Assembly: GCF_958450345.1 (NCBI RefSeq)
Contig: NC_088780.1
Coordinates: forward strand, 106,094,226 to 106,158,225
Reading direction: 5' to 3'
Origin: Calliphora vicina
Taxonomy: Eukaryota > Arthropoda > Insecta > Diptera > Calliphoridae
Length of the DNA stretch: 64,000 nt
Shown here: positions 10,602-22,199 of the stretch, piece after piece
How positions within the stretch are numbered: position 1 is the stretch's first letter
Layout of the letters: the number at the start of each line of letters is the position of its first letter
Notes under the pieces: generated by a model
What the model saw: only the letters and a program-made list of their open reading frames with translations
Database searches by the model: none
Told to the model about the DNA's origin: nothing
Position numbers and translations under genes: made by a program

Positions 10602-11944
10602 AAACAGTCAGATCGTCATTGAGCTCAAAAACAGCCACTAAAACCTTAAAAACCATTTTATGTATTGATGGCATTTGGTATTTATTTTGGTTGTTTTCTG
10701 TTTTTTTTTTTATTATTTTTCCTCTATAACTACTAAATCTAACAAAACACCCAATATTTGTTTATTTTCATTTTCTAAGCGACGTTTACAGTGAAAATCA
10801 GAGGTATAGAAACTAAGGTGTGTAACACAACTGCACGTATATAAAATAAATAAAATCCATTTGCAAAAAATTGTTACATTTTATCGTATGAACTAAAAAA
10901 CGTTACAAATAAAGATACAAATAAAAAATAAAAGTACTAAATGAATTTAACAAAGTATTTTTGATTCGTTTTTTTTATTCAATATTGAAAACAACAAAAA
11001 AAGAACGCATTTGTTTCTTTATTTTTTTTTTAGAATACTATGTGTATTGAATGGTTTGTTGTACAACTACTATATGTTGTATGCCACGTTGTGGTTCAAA
11101 AAAATGGGTGGAGTAACACAGTAGCACAGTCCGCAGATTTTCTTTTATTTGGGTTAAGGCACTGTGGATTACACTGGTTATCTTTTTTTTAGAAATAATA
11201 ATGTTACCAACAAAACTCTATAATATTAAATTACATATTTTCTTTATTTTCCAGAAAATCTTGTATATATGTATGTATATCATCGCCAAACTTATGAACT
11301 TCAATTAAACAGGTAAGTCAATAAATATCTATATTTTTTAATCATAACTATCAGTTAGTTTACAAAACACTTTCTTAAATACTTAAGTAAACAAAAATTG
11401 TACAATATAATCCATTTTTCTAATTGGGAATACTTGTATGCACATTACAGATGCATTAACCAAGTCGAAAAGACGAAAGGTATTTGGATTTATCTCTGTT
11501 TGCAAAAAAAAAAAATGCCACAGATAAACATATATTGAATGTAATTTATATTCAAAGTAGAGTTGGAAAAATTTATACCATCGTACTTTTTTTTGGATAC
11601 TATTTTATAATGAAAAGTACCATGGCCCTATCGAGATTCATTTGATTGTATCACACAATTTTCAGTATTAACAAATGCCTATAGACTCAGAATGATTTTC
11701 TGCTATAGCTAACCATTTTCTGTAGAAAATCTTGTGTATAACAGAGTTTTCTATAGAAAATCTTAAGTATAACAGATTTTTCTAAAGTAAAGTATTTGAA
11801 GATTGACATTTTAGTAAAATAAAATAATTTTATAAATTTTTGGGACAGTGATTTGGTGATTTTCCGTAAAGAAAAATATTAAATTTGAATTAGTGCAAAA
11901 TATTAACGGTATCATAACAAAGAACTAATATATACTCCAATGTC
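10602..11944. other. Non-coding stretch with a two-copy minisatellite
   Basis: No gene is supported. Around 11715-11790 a unit of about 36 bp (TTTTCTATAGAAAATCTT...GTATAACAGA) is present twice. The unit resembles those at 59140-59285 and 60890-61090. Confidence 0.45.
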
Positions 11945-12263
11945 CTTAACCCTTTCGGGACGGAGTTTTATTTTGTGAACCAAAATATGTAGGGTAGACA
12001 TTTTTGCATATTCTAAAAGATGTGGAAAAAATATTATGTTCTGCATACTCAGAAATCGGAATCCAAAAAAATTTAACATACCCGAGTTGACCTACTTTGG
12101 GATCCCTTGGCCGCGCCCCTGGCGAGTCCATGAGGTCCAAGCTCAAAACTTGAACTCGACAAGACTTCCTATTTGTGCAGGTCAAATTTCATTCAAATTG
12201 AACTACGCGTTTAGAAGTTACAGATTTATTTCCCTCTATTTTTTTCTACACCACTGTGCGGCC
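11945..12263. repeat. Unclassified, relatively GC-rich block
   Basis: It is more GC-rich than its neighbours (for example 'gatcccttggccgcgcccct'). Open frames on both strands are short and match nothing I recognise. It is probably a fragment of a dispersed repeat. Confidence 0.3.
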
Positions 12264-14274
12264 TAGGGTGGCACTTAATAAACGAAAGTTGGATTTTGGC
12301 CATTCTCACCCCCCTAGTTTGGTGAACATTAGTAAAAAAATCATCCTGAAAAAATTTTAGGTAAATCGGTTGGGGATAAGACGTGCCGCAAGCCCTCTGA
12401 AGTTTTAAGATGCATTTACAAGGGTAAAAAATGCATTTTTTTCGGTTTTTGTTAAAATTTTGCCACTAAACAATTACTTTTTTAATTTTATTTAAAAGAA
12501 TATAAATGTGTACGTAATTGTCGTTCTAATAAGACATAAAACACAAAAATTGGTTAAAAAATGTTAAAGTTATTCAAAAATCGCCAGGCCATTAACGTGT
12601 CTCAGGCCACTAGAACAAGAAACGTAGGAACAAAATAAACATATTTTGAGAAATATTAAAATAAGAGCTTATTTTTACTTAAAATATATCCATATTTACT
12701 TGTATATGAGTTTTTGTCTTCGCAGGATACCGTTAACCTATTCTTAGGTATGAAAAAAAAAATAAATTTTTTTTAACGGCAGCTTCAAAACTTCATTTTC
12801 AAATTTTTAAAAAGTTTGTTAAATAAATTTCAGAATTTTTTGATCATCTCATTGGGATTTATTAAGAATATAATAGGGAATAAAAATGTGAAAAAATTAT
12901 GAAAATATCTCTTATAGTTTTTCCGTACCTGCGATTTAAATTTTGAAATTTTCGAGAAAAACCAATTATTTGGCAATTTTTAGGCCAATGAGCTCTATTT
13001 CCTTACTCTTATGAATTTTAAGCCAAACTTATTCAGAATATTATAGTCCAGATAATTCTAAATATACTCTGAAACTTTTACTAAAATCGGAAAACGTTAA
13101 CCCTTAAATCGTGAAGGTCACACAGAAAGAATTAAATTTCTGATTCAATAAAGAAATTCACCCAATCAGACAAAATATTGTTCGATTTAGGACCTATCAC
13201 AAAATTTGTAAATTCAAACACGAAATTTTGCAAAAATTTAATTGAAAAAAAAACAATATTTTTTCAATTAAAAAAATATGACATTGAATAAAAGTTTTGT
13301 TTGAATTTACAAACAATTTCAAACAAATATTTGTTTAAAACAGACAAAAATTTCATTGATTTTGATTTTCTGGAATTTCTTCGTTTTATTGATTCAGTAA
13401 AAAATTTGTCTATTTTAAATAATATTTTTAAACAAAATTGGTATAGTACCAATAAAAAAATATGTTAAAAATAAAAATGTAAGAAAACAAAAGTAAGAAA
13501 AACTACAAATAAAGAAAGAAGATAGGAAAGTAATAAAAAACATTAAACAATGGTATTATCTGTTTATCAGACAATTCACATATTTTGAAAGCCTTTGACA
13601 AAACCAAAACTACTTATATATAAAATATTTTTAACCAAATGAGAATTATATCCACACATCATAAAGACACACATGCAAACGAAATTACCCAATGTGACTA
13701 ATATGCACATGATTACAACAAACACCTTTGTTTACTTGGTTGTGTTGTTGTTTTTCCCCAAGTGTTGTATTAAAATAAAAATCAAACAAAAACCTTAATA
13801 GAATCTACAAAAATATTTATAGAAAATAAAATTACTTTCAGACAGGCGATTGTTTGAAAATATTTTAGCAATAATTCTTTCTGTGCAAAGGTCAAATTTT
13901 TCAATATTTGGGATTTCTCTTGGAAAGATTTCGAAATGTTCGAAATGTTGTATATTTTTGGGCCGATTTTGATGAAATTTAACAAAAATATAACATGAAC
14001 TCTAGGGTTTATAATAACAGCACAAGAATGGAAATTAACGCTTAATGGCACTTGGGTTTAAAAACATTCCAAACTTTTAAAATCATATTTTTTTTATGGT
14101 TTTAGAAGTTTGGGGTCATTTTAACACCAAGTGCTGTATAGGGTTAATTTTAATTTTTCTGCTGTTTTTGTAAATACTAAGCTTTGTGTTATATTTTTTT
14201 TAAATTTCATCAAAATCGGCCCAAAAATATACAACATTTCGTACATTTCGAAATCTTTATTAAGGGCCACTCTA
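12264..14274. mobile_element. TAGGGTGG-ended fold-back element, interrupted
   Basis: The left end TAGGGTGGCACTTAATAAAC pairs with the right end ...TTATTAAGGGCCACTCTA. The left arm (12264-13118) closely matches the left arm of the palindrome at 61183. The right arm has mostly been lost. The segments 13900-13990 and 14170-14255 are inverted copies of each other ('ggccgattttgatgaaattt'). The flanks do not show a duplication. A separate 765-bp element is inserted at 13121. Confidence 0.7.
13121..13885. mobile_element. CACAG-ended TIR element with 2-bp duplication, 765 bp
   Basis: Terminal inverted repeats CACAGAAAGAATTA flank the element, with CA on both sides (13119-13120, 13886-13887). The uninterrupted target is visible in the sister repeat at about 62020-62040, where 'cgtgaaggtca' runs straight into 'aaggtcaaattt'. 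This empty-site comparison fixes the boundaries. CAC ends with short duplications suggest a CACTA-like origin, but no transposase is present. Confidence 0.75.
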
Positions 14275-14369
14275 ATGGTAAATGCTTATATAGCAGTATC
14301 CATTCAGCAAACAAGTAAAAATAAATCACAAAACGAAGTTTTGTTTGGATCGGCCCTTAGTCCCCATAT

Positions 14370-14780
14370 ATAGTCCACTTCCTTAAATACGTATAATTCT
14401 CTTACAAATATCGTTATCAGGTTGAAATTCTACATAAAGAAATCTAATAGAAATATAGAAATCGCAGTACCAAATTTTATAAAGATAAAAAATCACATTA
14501 ACCTACATAAATATCTTACAAATATCGAGTACGAAACTAAATTCTACACAGATAAGTATATAAGAAGAATAGGTAATAAGTTACATGGATGAGAAAAAAC
14601 ACATGTTTGGCCAAAATGTCAAATTTTGACCCCCTATAACTCAGAGAGTTTTTGACCGATCTTGTTGAAAAATTGTATCTGAATTACTATCCAATAGGTC
14701 TAACCTTGGTGCAAATTTTATCGGAAGACATCGATTTTAAAAATTGGTTTACTTGACATGAAATCCCCCTTATGTATGTA
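14370..14780 (+). repeat. INE-like/dispersed repeat fragment
   Basis: It shares 'aataggtaataagttacatg', 'tctaaccttggtgcaaatt' and 'gaagacatcgattttaaaa' with 58915-59100 and with 27090-27700 (inverted). Confidence 0.55.
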
Positions 14781-15228
14781 TGTAAAATCAAACTACTGTA
14801 TCAGTTCATAATTTATCATAGCCCCCATATTATGTTTACTACCAAAATTAATTACATATTATTGAAAACCTTTGTAGTTTAACACACTCGCATAAACCAC
14901 GGTGCACAGTGGCTGTCAGTATTTTTACCATTAGAAGTGAATTATTGAAAATGTATGTTTTTGTCTATGGCTATAAAATGGGAAAGGGTGTTTGCAACTT
15001 TGTATTGTATGTCTGTGTAAAGACATGAATATATGGGTGTTATACAGAAGATTGTTACGTTAGATTTGTTGTTATTTTGATATATGTATGTATAGTATAG
15101 TATTGTATTCTATTTCAATAGATTCTCTTCAATTCTATTACTGCTTCTATATGCTGTTTTGTTATTGTATTGTATTTTATTTTATTCCATTATTTTGTAT
15201 ACTTTTCAACTATTTATTGTAGTCTAAA
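14781..15228. other. Non-coding stretch, nothing recognised
   Basis: There are AT-rich and short TAT/GTAT repeats with no gene. Confidence 0.4.
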
Positions 15229-16652
15229 TCATAATATTAATAGGCAAGTCGATTTCTTTAGACCCCTTTTACGCTCACATTGTGCATTCAATTTGGGAAA
15301 GAAATATACCATTTTAAAGGGATTTATTCACAGAAGTGCAGAATATATATTTTATTGAAATCGTTTCAGTTTTTTAGGAGCTATAAACGTTTAAAGATGT
15401 TACTAACCCATATGCAAAAACGTGTACATGTGAACCTTAAGCTAAAAAGTAAACAAAGCAATGCGTGTGTGTCCAATTTGTTGTTGTAAATAAATAAGAG
15501 AAACAATTAAACTATATTGATTTCGCTCTGTTTTAAGTGAGAGTTGTTATAGAAAACAATGATGATGAAGATTTTAATAATTTAAAGTCGCTTGAAAGAA
15601 ATATTTTGAAGGTTTTTTTTATTTTCTCAATATGTACATAAATAGTAAGTAAATAGTTATTTTATAATATCTGCAGAACTATAATTGTGACGGTCTTTAA
15701 ACTTTATACGAATCAATTTCTTATCACTGCATGAAGTTTAAGCAAAAATGGGACGGAACAGGTAGCGAGTCACCTCCCATGCAAAGTAAATAGTTATTTT
15801 TAAATATTTTGTGAGCTATAATTCCAAGATTATTCAAACTTTGTATAAATGGCTCTTTTATCATTTTGCATAGTTTCGCTGAAAATTTTCGGGATAAGAA
15901 TAGAGGGCGTAGCACACCCTATACAAAGTAAATATTTAATTTAGAATATCTGGAGAATTATTACAATTATAAAAGTGTTAATACTTTTTACGAATTAATT
16001 TCTTATTACTGTGCGGAGTTAGCTGAATATAGGCGAAGTTAGATTAGAGGGCGTAGCACCTCCCATACAAAGTAAATGTTTATTTCGAAAGTCTGGGGAA
16101 CCAAAATGGAGGGTCGGTAAAGGAGGTGAGTCATCTCCCATACAAATTAATAATTAAAAGATTCTTCAAACTTTGTCCGCATAGATGGTCGGGATTTCAT
16201 TAGTGGTCGTGGCAATTCCCATACAAAGTAAATAATTAATTTCGAATATCTGGAGAACTATAATTCTAAAAGTATTTAAAATGTGTATCAATCAATTTAT
16301 TACCATTCTACGGAGGTTAGCTAAAAACGAATTTATTCCTGATCCTTTTTACTAAGTTTAGCTAAACGTGATCGGATTAGTAGGAATGACCCCTCCCATA
16401 AAAAAGAAAGTTAAAGTGAAGTTTGATATGAGTTATTTTTTTACATAAAATACATAAAAATGGGTGGGATCATTGGTATCTCCCATACCAAATTAGTTAT
16501 TGTTTGAATATCAAGTAAACTGTAATTGAGAGATTCTCAATATTTTGCATGTGTTATTTTCATATCATTGTACGTAGTTAGGTTGTATCAGAAATCCATT
16601 CATACTTCTTAATTTTACTAGAATAGGGGTAGCGAAGTGCACCGGGATATGC
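15229..16652 (+). mobile_element. Non-autonomous Helitron-like element (subfamily B2), copy a
   Basis: It begins TCATAATATTAATA after an A and ends AGCGAAGTGCACCGGGATATG. The terminal CTAG is mutated here, whereas the sibling at 20420 keeps it. The first 310 bp ('gcaagtcgatttctttagac' to 'ttttaagtgagagttgtta') are shared with that sibling. The remainder contains degenerate roughly 150-bp units with 'cctcccatacaaagtaaata' and 'tatctggagaactataatt'. Confidence 0.75.
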
Positions 16653-16835
16653 GTACATATAAATAAACAGTTCTACATTTTCAACATACATAGATACATA
16701 CATATAACTACATTCATACATTCATATATATGTAGGTATACGATATTTATATGTGTGTACAAACAAATATCTATAGTCTTACATTAGTAGTCTATAACAA
16801 TATGTCAATACCTTGTATTGTATTTCTTTTATTGT

Positions 16836-17168
16836 TATAGCCACCATCAAAAAAGATGGGGTTATAGGGATTTTGTCATTCCGTTTGTAACACATCAAAA
16901 CGAAGGGAGCTAGCTGGCTGATATTTTCCACAAATACTCTTTGTTGATAAGGTTTGTTTGGTATTAAAAATGGGCAATATAGGTCCATGATTTCACTTTG
17001 CTGCCATAAATTTGTCCCCCCGGAATACTGTTTGAGCAGTCATAAACATGTTGATTATGCGACAATTCTAAACAAATTTTGTAAAGTATGGCGAAAATCG
17101 GCCTCTAGTCCCTATACAAGGCCCCCCTTCTGAAAATGAATTGAACATTTATAATTGTGTTATAATAA
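16836..17168 (-). repeat. INE-like repeat, first part (split by CACTA-like MITE)
   Basis: It shares 'tttgtcattccgtttgtaac', 'aaggtttgtttggtatta' and 'aaagtatggcgaaaatcgg' with 5010-5270, 32566 and 47440-47610. It resumes at 17980. Confidence 0.6.
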
Positions 17169-17979
17169 CACTATACACCAAACAAAATTACGAACTCCGT
17201 GGCGAATTTCATTTGAGGGGGTGTTAAAGTTTCCCAACTCTGGCACATTCTTAATGTTAATCGTCATAAGAAACTATGTGATCCTTACATTTTAGGTATA
17301 AAATGTATTCAGCAAATTTATGCAAAATGTTACGGAGAACATTTTTGTAGAATATGTTAACCCTCTAACTCCTCAAGGCATGGGTCTTTTTTGTCCTTTT
17401 TTTAAAAATGAGCAAAAAACACCATTACAACAGGGATTTAAGAGGTTAAAATGTTCCGCTAAAATATTATCCGTAAAATTTTACTATAAGTCCCTAAATA
17501 CACCAAAACGGAAAATTCAACCAGAAAGTCAGAAATAAGACATAACAAAAGAGAGCCGAGGGTTAATTTCGCATTTATTAAGAATTTTATTTTAAAGAAC
17601 ATTTTATACCTAAATGTATTCAGCAAATTTATGCAAAATGTTACGGAGAACATTTTTGTAGAATATGTTAACCCTCTAACTCCTCAAGGCATGGGTCTTT
17701 TTTATCCTTCTTTTAAGGAAGAGCAACAAAATCCATTAAAATAGGGATTTAAGGGGTTAAAATGTTCCGCAAGAATATTTTCCGTGAAATTTTACTATAA
17801 GTCCCTGAATACACCAAAACGGAAAATTCAATCAGAAAGTCAGAAATAAGACAAAACAAAAGAGAGCTTAGGGTTAATTTTGCATTTATTAAGATTTTTA
17901 TTTTGTCTTTGTCTCCTCTATCAAAATTTATTGGTCGGACCTTGTAATTTTGGAAAAAAATTGATTTTGTTGTATAGTG
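17169..17979. mobile_element. CACTA-like MITE, 811 bp
   Basis: The ends are CACTATACACCAAACAAAAT and the inverse of CACTATACAACAAAAT, with TAA on both sides (17166-17168, 17980-17982). CACTA ends with a 3-bp duplication fit the CACTA (EnSpm) superfamily. The sister repeat at 47600-48570 lacks this insertion. It has no transposase coding and contains a two-copy tandem repeat. Confidence 0.7.
17301..17900. repeat. Tandem duplication, 311-bp unit
   Basis: The block 'aaatgtattcagcaaattta' at 17301 recurs at 17612. The pair share about 280 bp, including 'gttaaccctctaactcctca'. Identity is high with small changes. Confidence 0.88.
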
Positions 17980-18165
17980 TAATTAATATAAATTAACATA
18001 AAAAAGTTTTATATGAACCTAAATCGTTCTACCAACTTTTGTGAGGATCGGTCCTCAACCCTACCCCCATATAACCCCTATATCAAAAATATATTTTATT
18101 GCCACATAATGATGGTGGGTATATAAGATTCGGCACATCCAAATATAACACTCCAACATGTTATT
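17980..18165 (-). repeat. INE-like repeat, second part
   Basis: The segment 'ctaccaacttttgtgaggat' to 'ggtgggtatataagattcgg' completes the copy started at 16836. Confidence 0.55.
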
Positions 18166-18451
18166 TTGTTGTTTTTGTTTATTTTTCTTCAAACTTGATA
18201 GAAACATATAGACCTGAATGTGGTAGATTTTCAGCACTAATATGTGTTGCACAGTGTAGATACTTGCAAAAAATGTTGTTAAATTTATGTTTAGATTAAA
18301 CTATTGTTACGATTGGAAAACAATTTTTGAAAATATTGTATAACAGAAAATTAATAACAAAAATATACATATCTTATATATAAATAGACCACACGTTTTT
18401 TTGTGGTACACTTTTAAGTATGTTATTGTCCACCAATATTGATGAAACATA

Positions 18452-18974
18452 CAGTGGTGGCCACCAATTTAAGACAAATACTTGCATTTTTTTCATCAAC
18501 TGAATTTTAAGTGCGATAGAGCCAAAATAAAAGGACATCTAAGGGTATGAAATTTATTATTAATGTTTCTAGTTTCTGGAAAATGTTTGGAAAAATCGGT
18601 AAAACATATATGGACAAAGATATGTGGAAATACGTTGACCCACCTCAGCGAACATCCGCTGTTAATAACATGATATGACCGAAACTAATGGAACTAAAAA
18701 TACGAAATTTGGTCTGAATATTTTATAATAATAAAAATATAATGATATAAATGTGAGAAAATATGTTTATTTAAAAAAAAAATTTTTGGTCAAGCTGTAG
18801 AAAAAGTTTATGTGTTCGTGGTGAATATGTATGAATTAACACAGTCGAATAAAATACACTTGTGTGTTAAAACAGTCCTCATGCATACATATGTGTGGAA
18901 ATATTTGAACAAATAATTGACAATCACGTGGAATTTAGCAAACTATTTTTGTCTTAAATTCGTGGCCACCACTG
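18452..18974. mobile_element. Tc1/mariner-type MITE, 523 bp
   Basis: The ends CAGTGGTGGCCACCAATTTA and its near-exact inverse (about 28 bp) are flanked by TA (18450-18451, 18975-18976). There is no coding sequence. The CAGTGG start resembles the Tc1-like element at 84, but the following bases differ, so it is a different family. Confidence 0.85.
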
Positions 18975-18976
18975 TA

Positions 18977-19567
18977 TATGGTTTAAAAGGTTTATTTCTC
19001 TAGATGTGCACAATAAATAATAAAAGTGGTAAAAAGCGTTTTAAAAGTGGTCGAATTTCGGCCATGTGTTTAATGCATAACTCTTTGCGGTTGGGTGGTT
19101 AGTTTACTAACCACATTTTCTATAAAATAAAACTTACTAAACAACTACATATTTGTTTACAAAATTTGTATGTATTCGTGCCCACTGTGTTTTGGTTTCT
19201 GTATACGATGTTAAAGAAAAATAAACAACACAGTATTACTGGTTACACTTTGTACATTGTGTTTGATTTTGATTCTTCTTTAAATTTCTAATGAATTTCA
19301 TTTAGACATCAATCTAACAGAATATTGGTTTTAAGCAAACGTTTTTTATTCAGTAACCAGTGAAATTTGTATTTGTTTGTAAACTCAAATAATTTAAGTA
19401 GGGGGAGTGTCAGAAGATAACTTGTATCGTGTTTAAACAAGGTAATAAAACTTATCCGGTAATCCATATTACCATTATACCTTTGTCTTGATGTTCTAAA
19501 TATGGTGTTAAAAGTCTCTTATGAGGCCACTTGAGATATTTCAGGTCAAATGTTAACAAAAATATTT
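18977..19567. other. Non-coding stretch, nothing recognised
   Basis: No coding or repeat signature was noticed. Confidence 0.4.
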
Positions 19568-19801
19568 GGGGTATTCACATGGTCTGCTATTAGTCATATT
19601 GTCATAATGTCCTAATATATTAAAATAGTTGTTGTTGTGTTTTAAACAAAAAAAAGTAGTATTTTATGACAACACAATAAACATAGTTCAAACAGTGTTA
19701 TTAGTTTCGAACTTTTTTGTTTGAAACACAACAAAAATTTGTTTAAACTGTCATCATATATTAGGACATTATGACCATATAGTAGACCGTGTGAATACCC
19801 C
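19568..19801. mobile_element. Palindromic MITE, 234 bp
   Basis: GGGGTATTCACATGGTCTGC at the left is inverted at the right end (...AGACCGTGTGAATACCCC). The similarity extends inward through 'tcataatgtcctaatatat', giving arms of about 60 bp. The target duplication is unresolved, so the superfamily is left open. Confidence 0.75.
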
Positions 19802-20419
19802 AATTGTATTTCACTGGAATCTTGAGAAAAAACTGGCGTATGTCCACATCACTTCACATCAAAAAATTTTCTGTTTTACAAAATTCGTGCCACAGTATTA
19901 TTTTAAAAGTTTCACAAATTTTACGTAACTCTTTAGATTGAAATATTTTTGGAAAATACTTTCTTAACCAACCCAATAATTTTGTGCAAAAAATACATTA
20001 TTTTTTTTGTGTTAATATTTTATTTACACACAAAATAAAAATAAATTACTAAACTCACATAAAAAATCGAAACTTTTAACAGTTCTATTCACCAATACAT
20101 CAAAAATTTGTCAAAACTTTACAAACCAAAACAAAGATGTTGTAAAGAACTTTGAGTTTTGACACAACAACAAAAACAGCAGTAAATAAAAAAATTGTAT
20201 GTCTTTCATCATGTCATTGACATGTCCGTGTTTGTCTATAGTATAGACAAAGTATAGACTCTATACTAAACATTCTCTCATACCAGCGAACACATACATA
20301 GATTTGATTTTGAAGTTTTTTTTTTCAAATATTATTTTTACCTCTCAACATCTTCAATTATAATGTAATGGATTAAAATGATAATTCAATGACATTTCAC
20401 CACTTACACATTACCATTA
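19802..20419. other. Non-coding stretch, nothing recognised
   Basis: The DNA is AT-rich. A small imperfect palindrome around TATAGTATAGACAAAGTATA lies near 20237-20265. Confidence 0.4.
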
Positions 20420-21725
20420 TCATAATATTAATATGCAAGTCGATTTCTTTAGACCCCTTTTACTCTCACATTATACACTTAATTTGGGCAAGAAATATAC
20501 CATTTTAAAGGGAGAAGTCCAGAATATATATTTTATTGAAATCGGTTCAGTTTTTTAGGAGTTATAAGCGTTTAAAGATGTTACTAACACATATGCAAAA
20601 ACGTGTACATGTGAACCTTAAGCTAAAAAGTAAACAAATCAATGCGTGTTTGTTCAATTTGTTGTTGTAAATAAATAGGAGAAATAATTAAACAGTATTG
20701 ATTTCGCTCTGTTTTAAGTGAGAGTTGTTATTTATCAAAGGTTTATAAAACAAAATTTGTTTTATAAACCTTTGACAAATTTAAAAAACTGTTTATGCAT
20801 ATGGGGGTAAATATGTAATTGTAGATAAGTAAATAGTTATTTTATAATTGTGACGATTTTCAACGGTTTATCACTGCATGAAGTTTAATGAAAAATGGGA
20901 CGGGTCGGAAAAAATGGTGAGTCGCCTCCCATACAAAGTAAATAGTTATTTCTAAATATTTTGTGAAATATAATTGCAAGATTCTTCAAACTTAGTCTAA
21001 ATGGCTCTTTTATAATTTTTCATGGTTTCGCTGAAATTGTTCGGGATTGAAATAGTGGGCGTGGCACACCCAATACAAAGTATATAATTAATTTCGAATA
21101 TCTGTAGAACTATAATTGTAAAAGTGTTTAAACTTTTAGCGAATTAATTTCTTATTACTGTGCTCTTATTAGAGGGCATAGCACCCAAAATGGGAGAGGT
21201 CGGAAAAGGATGTGAGTCACCTCCCATACAAAGTAATAATTGCAAGGTTCTTCAGACTTTGTCAGCATAGCTCTTTTACACAGATTGGCTGAAAATGGTC
21301 GGGATTGCATTAGTGGTTATGGCGCAAAGTAAATAAATAATTTTGAATATCTGGAGAACTATAATTCTAAAACCATTAAACTGTGTATCAATGAATTTAT
21401 TACCATTCTAAGGAGGTTAGCTAAAAACGAATTTATTCCTGATCCCTGTTCGAAGTTTAGCTAAGCATGATCGGCTTAGTAGGAATGACCCCTCACTTAT
21501 AAAGGAAAGTTAAAGTAAAGCTGATATTTACATAAAAGGTTTAAAATGGGTGAGATCAGAGCAGTGGAGTGGTACTCCCATACAAAATTAGTTAGTTATT
21601 TTCGAATATCAAGTGAACTGTAATTGAGAGATTCTCAAATTTTGTATGTGTTATTTTCGTATTTCCATTCATATTTTTTTAATTTTACTATGGTAGGGGT
21701 AGCGAAGTGCACCGGGTTATGCTAG
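20420..21725 (+). mobile_element. Non-autonomous Helitron-like element (subfamily B2), copy b
   Basis: It begins TCATAATATTAATA after A and ends GGGTAGCGAAGTGCACCGGG...CTAG before T. It is therefore a complete 1306-bp copy with TC and CTAG ends, a 3' hairpin region and A|T insertion. It is the sibling of 15229-16652 in the same orientation 5.2 kb away. It also carries a private perfect palindrome at 20734. Confidence 0.82.
20734..20775. repeat. Perfect 42-bp palindrome
   Basis: TCAAAGGTTTATAAAACAAA is followed immediately by its inverse. It is absent from the same place in the sibling Helitron copy at about 15548. Confidence 0.9.
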
Positions 21726-21843
21726 TAACTAATTATTTTACCATGAATAGACAAGTATTTACCACAACCACCTACAAATAGGGAGTTAACTATGTCATTA
21801 CTTTGATGTGTCTGATGCTAGTTTAATAACAGTACAAACTAAA

Positions 21844-21885
21844 CTAGCGTAACCCGGTGCGCTGCGCTTCCCCTATCGTAGTCAA
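21844..21885 (-). mobile_element. Helitron 3' terminal fragment
   Basis: Read on the minus strand it is GGGGAAGCGCAGCGCACCGGG...CTAG followed by T, the same 3' end as the B1/B2 Helitrons. Only about 42 bp remain before an INE-like repeat. Confidence 0.65.
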
Positions 21886-22191
21886 ATAAAACAAGTAAGA
21901 GACAAGATTTTTAGGTAAACAAAATTTATTTTTTTTTTCCAAAGTTGTTTTTTTCATTTTTTGGAAAAAAAATTTTCGAATTGTTTTAAAATTTTTTTTC
22001 TTTAAATTTAAAATTTTTTGTTAAGTTATTTGAGGCCTTCGGAAAGTTGATTTCAACAGACAGACAGACGGACATGGCTTAATCGACTCCGCTATCCATA
22101 AGGATCCAGAATATATATACTTTATATGGTCGGAAAATTATATTGTTGAAATTACAAACGGAATGATAAACTTATATATACCCTTCTCACG
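21886..22191 (-). repeat. INE-1/DINE-1-like repeat
   Basis: On the minus strand it reads 'tatataagtttatcattccg', then 'tataaagtatatatattctg', then 'gattaagccatgtccgtctg' with a TGTCTGTCTG run. This marker order is known from dipteran DINE-1 elements. Confidence 0.65.
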
Positions 22192-22199
22192 AAGGCAAA

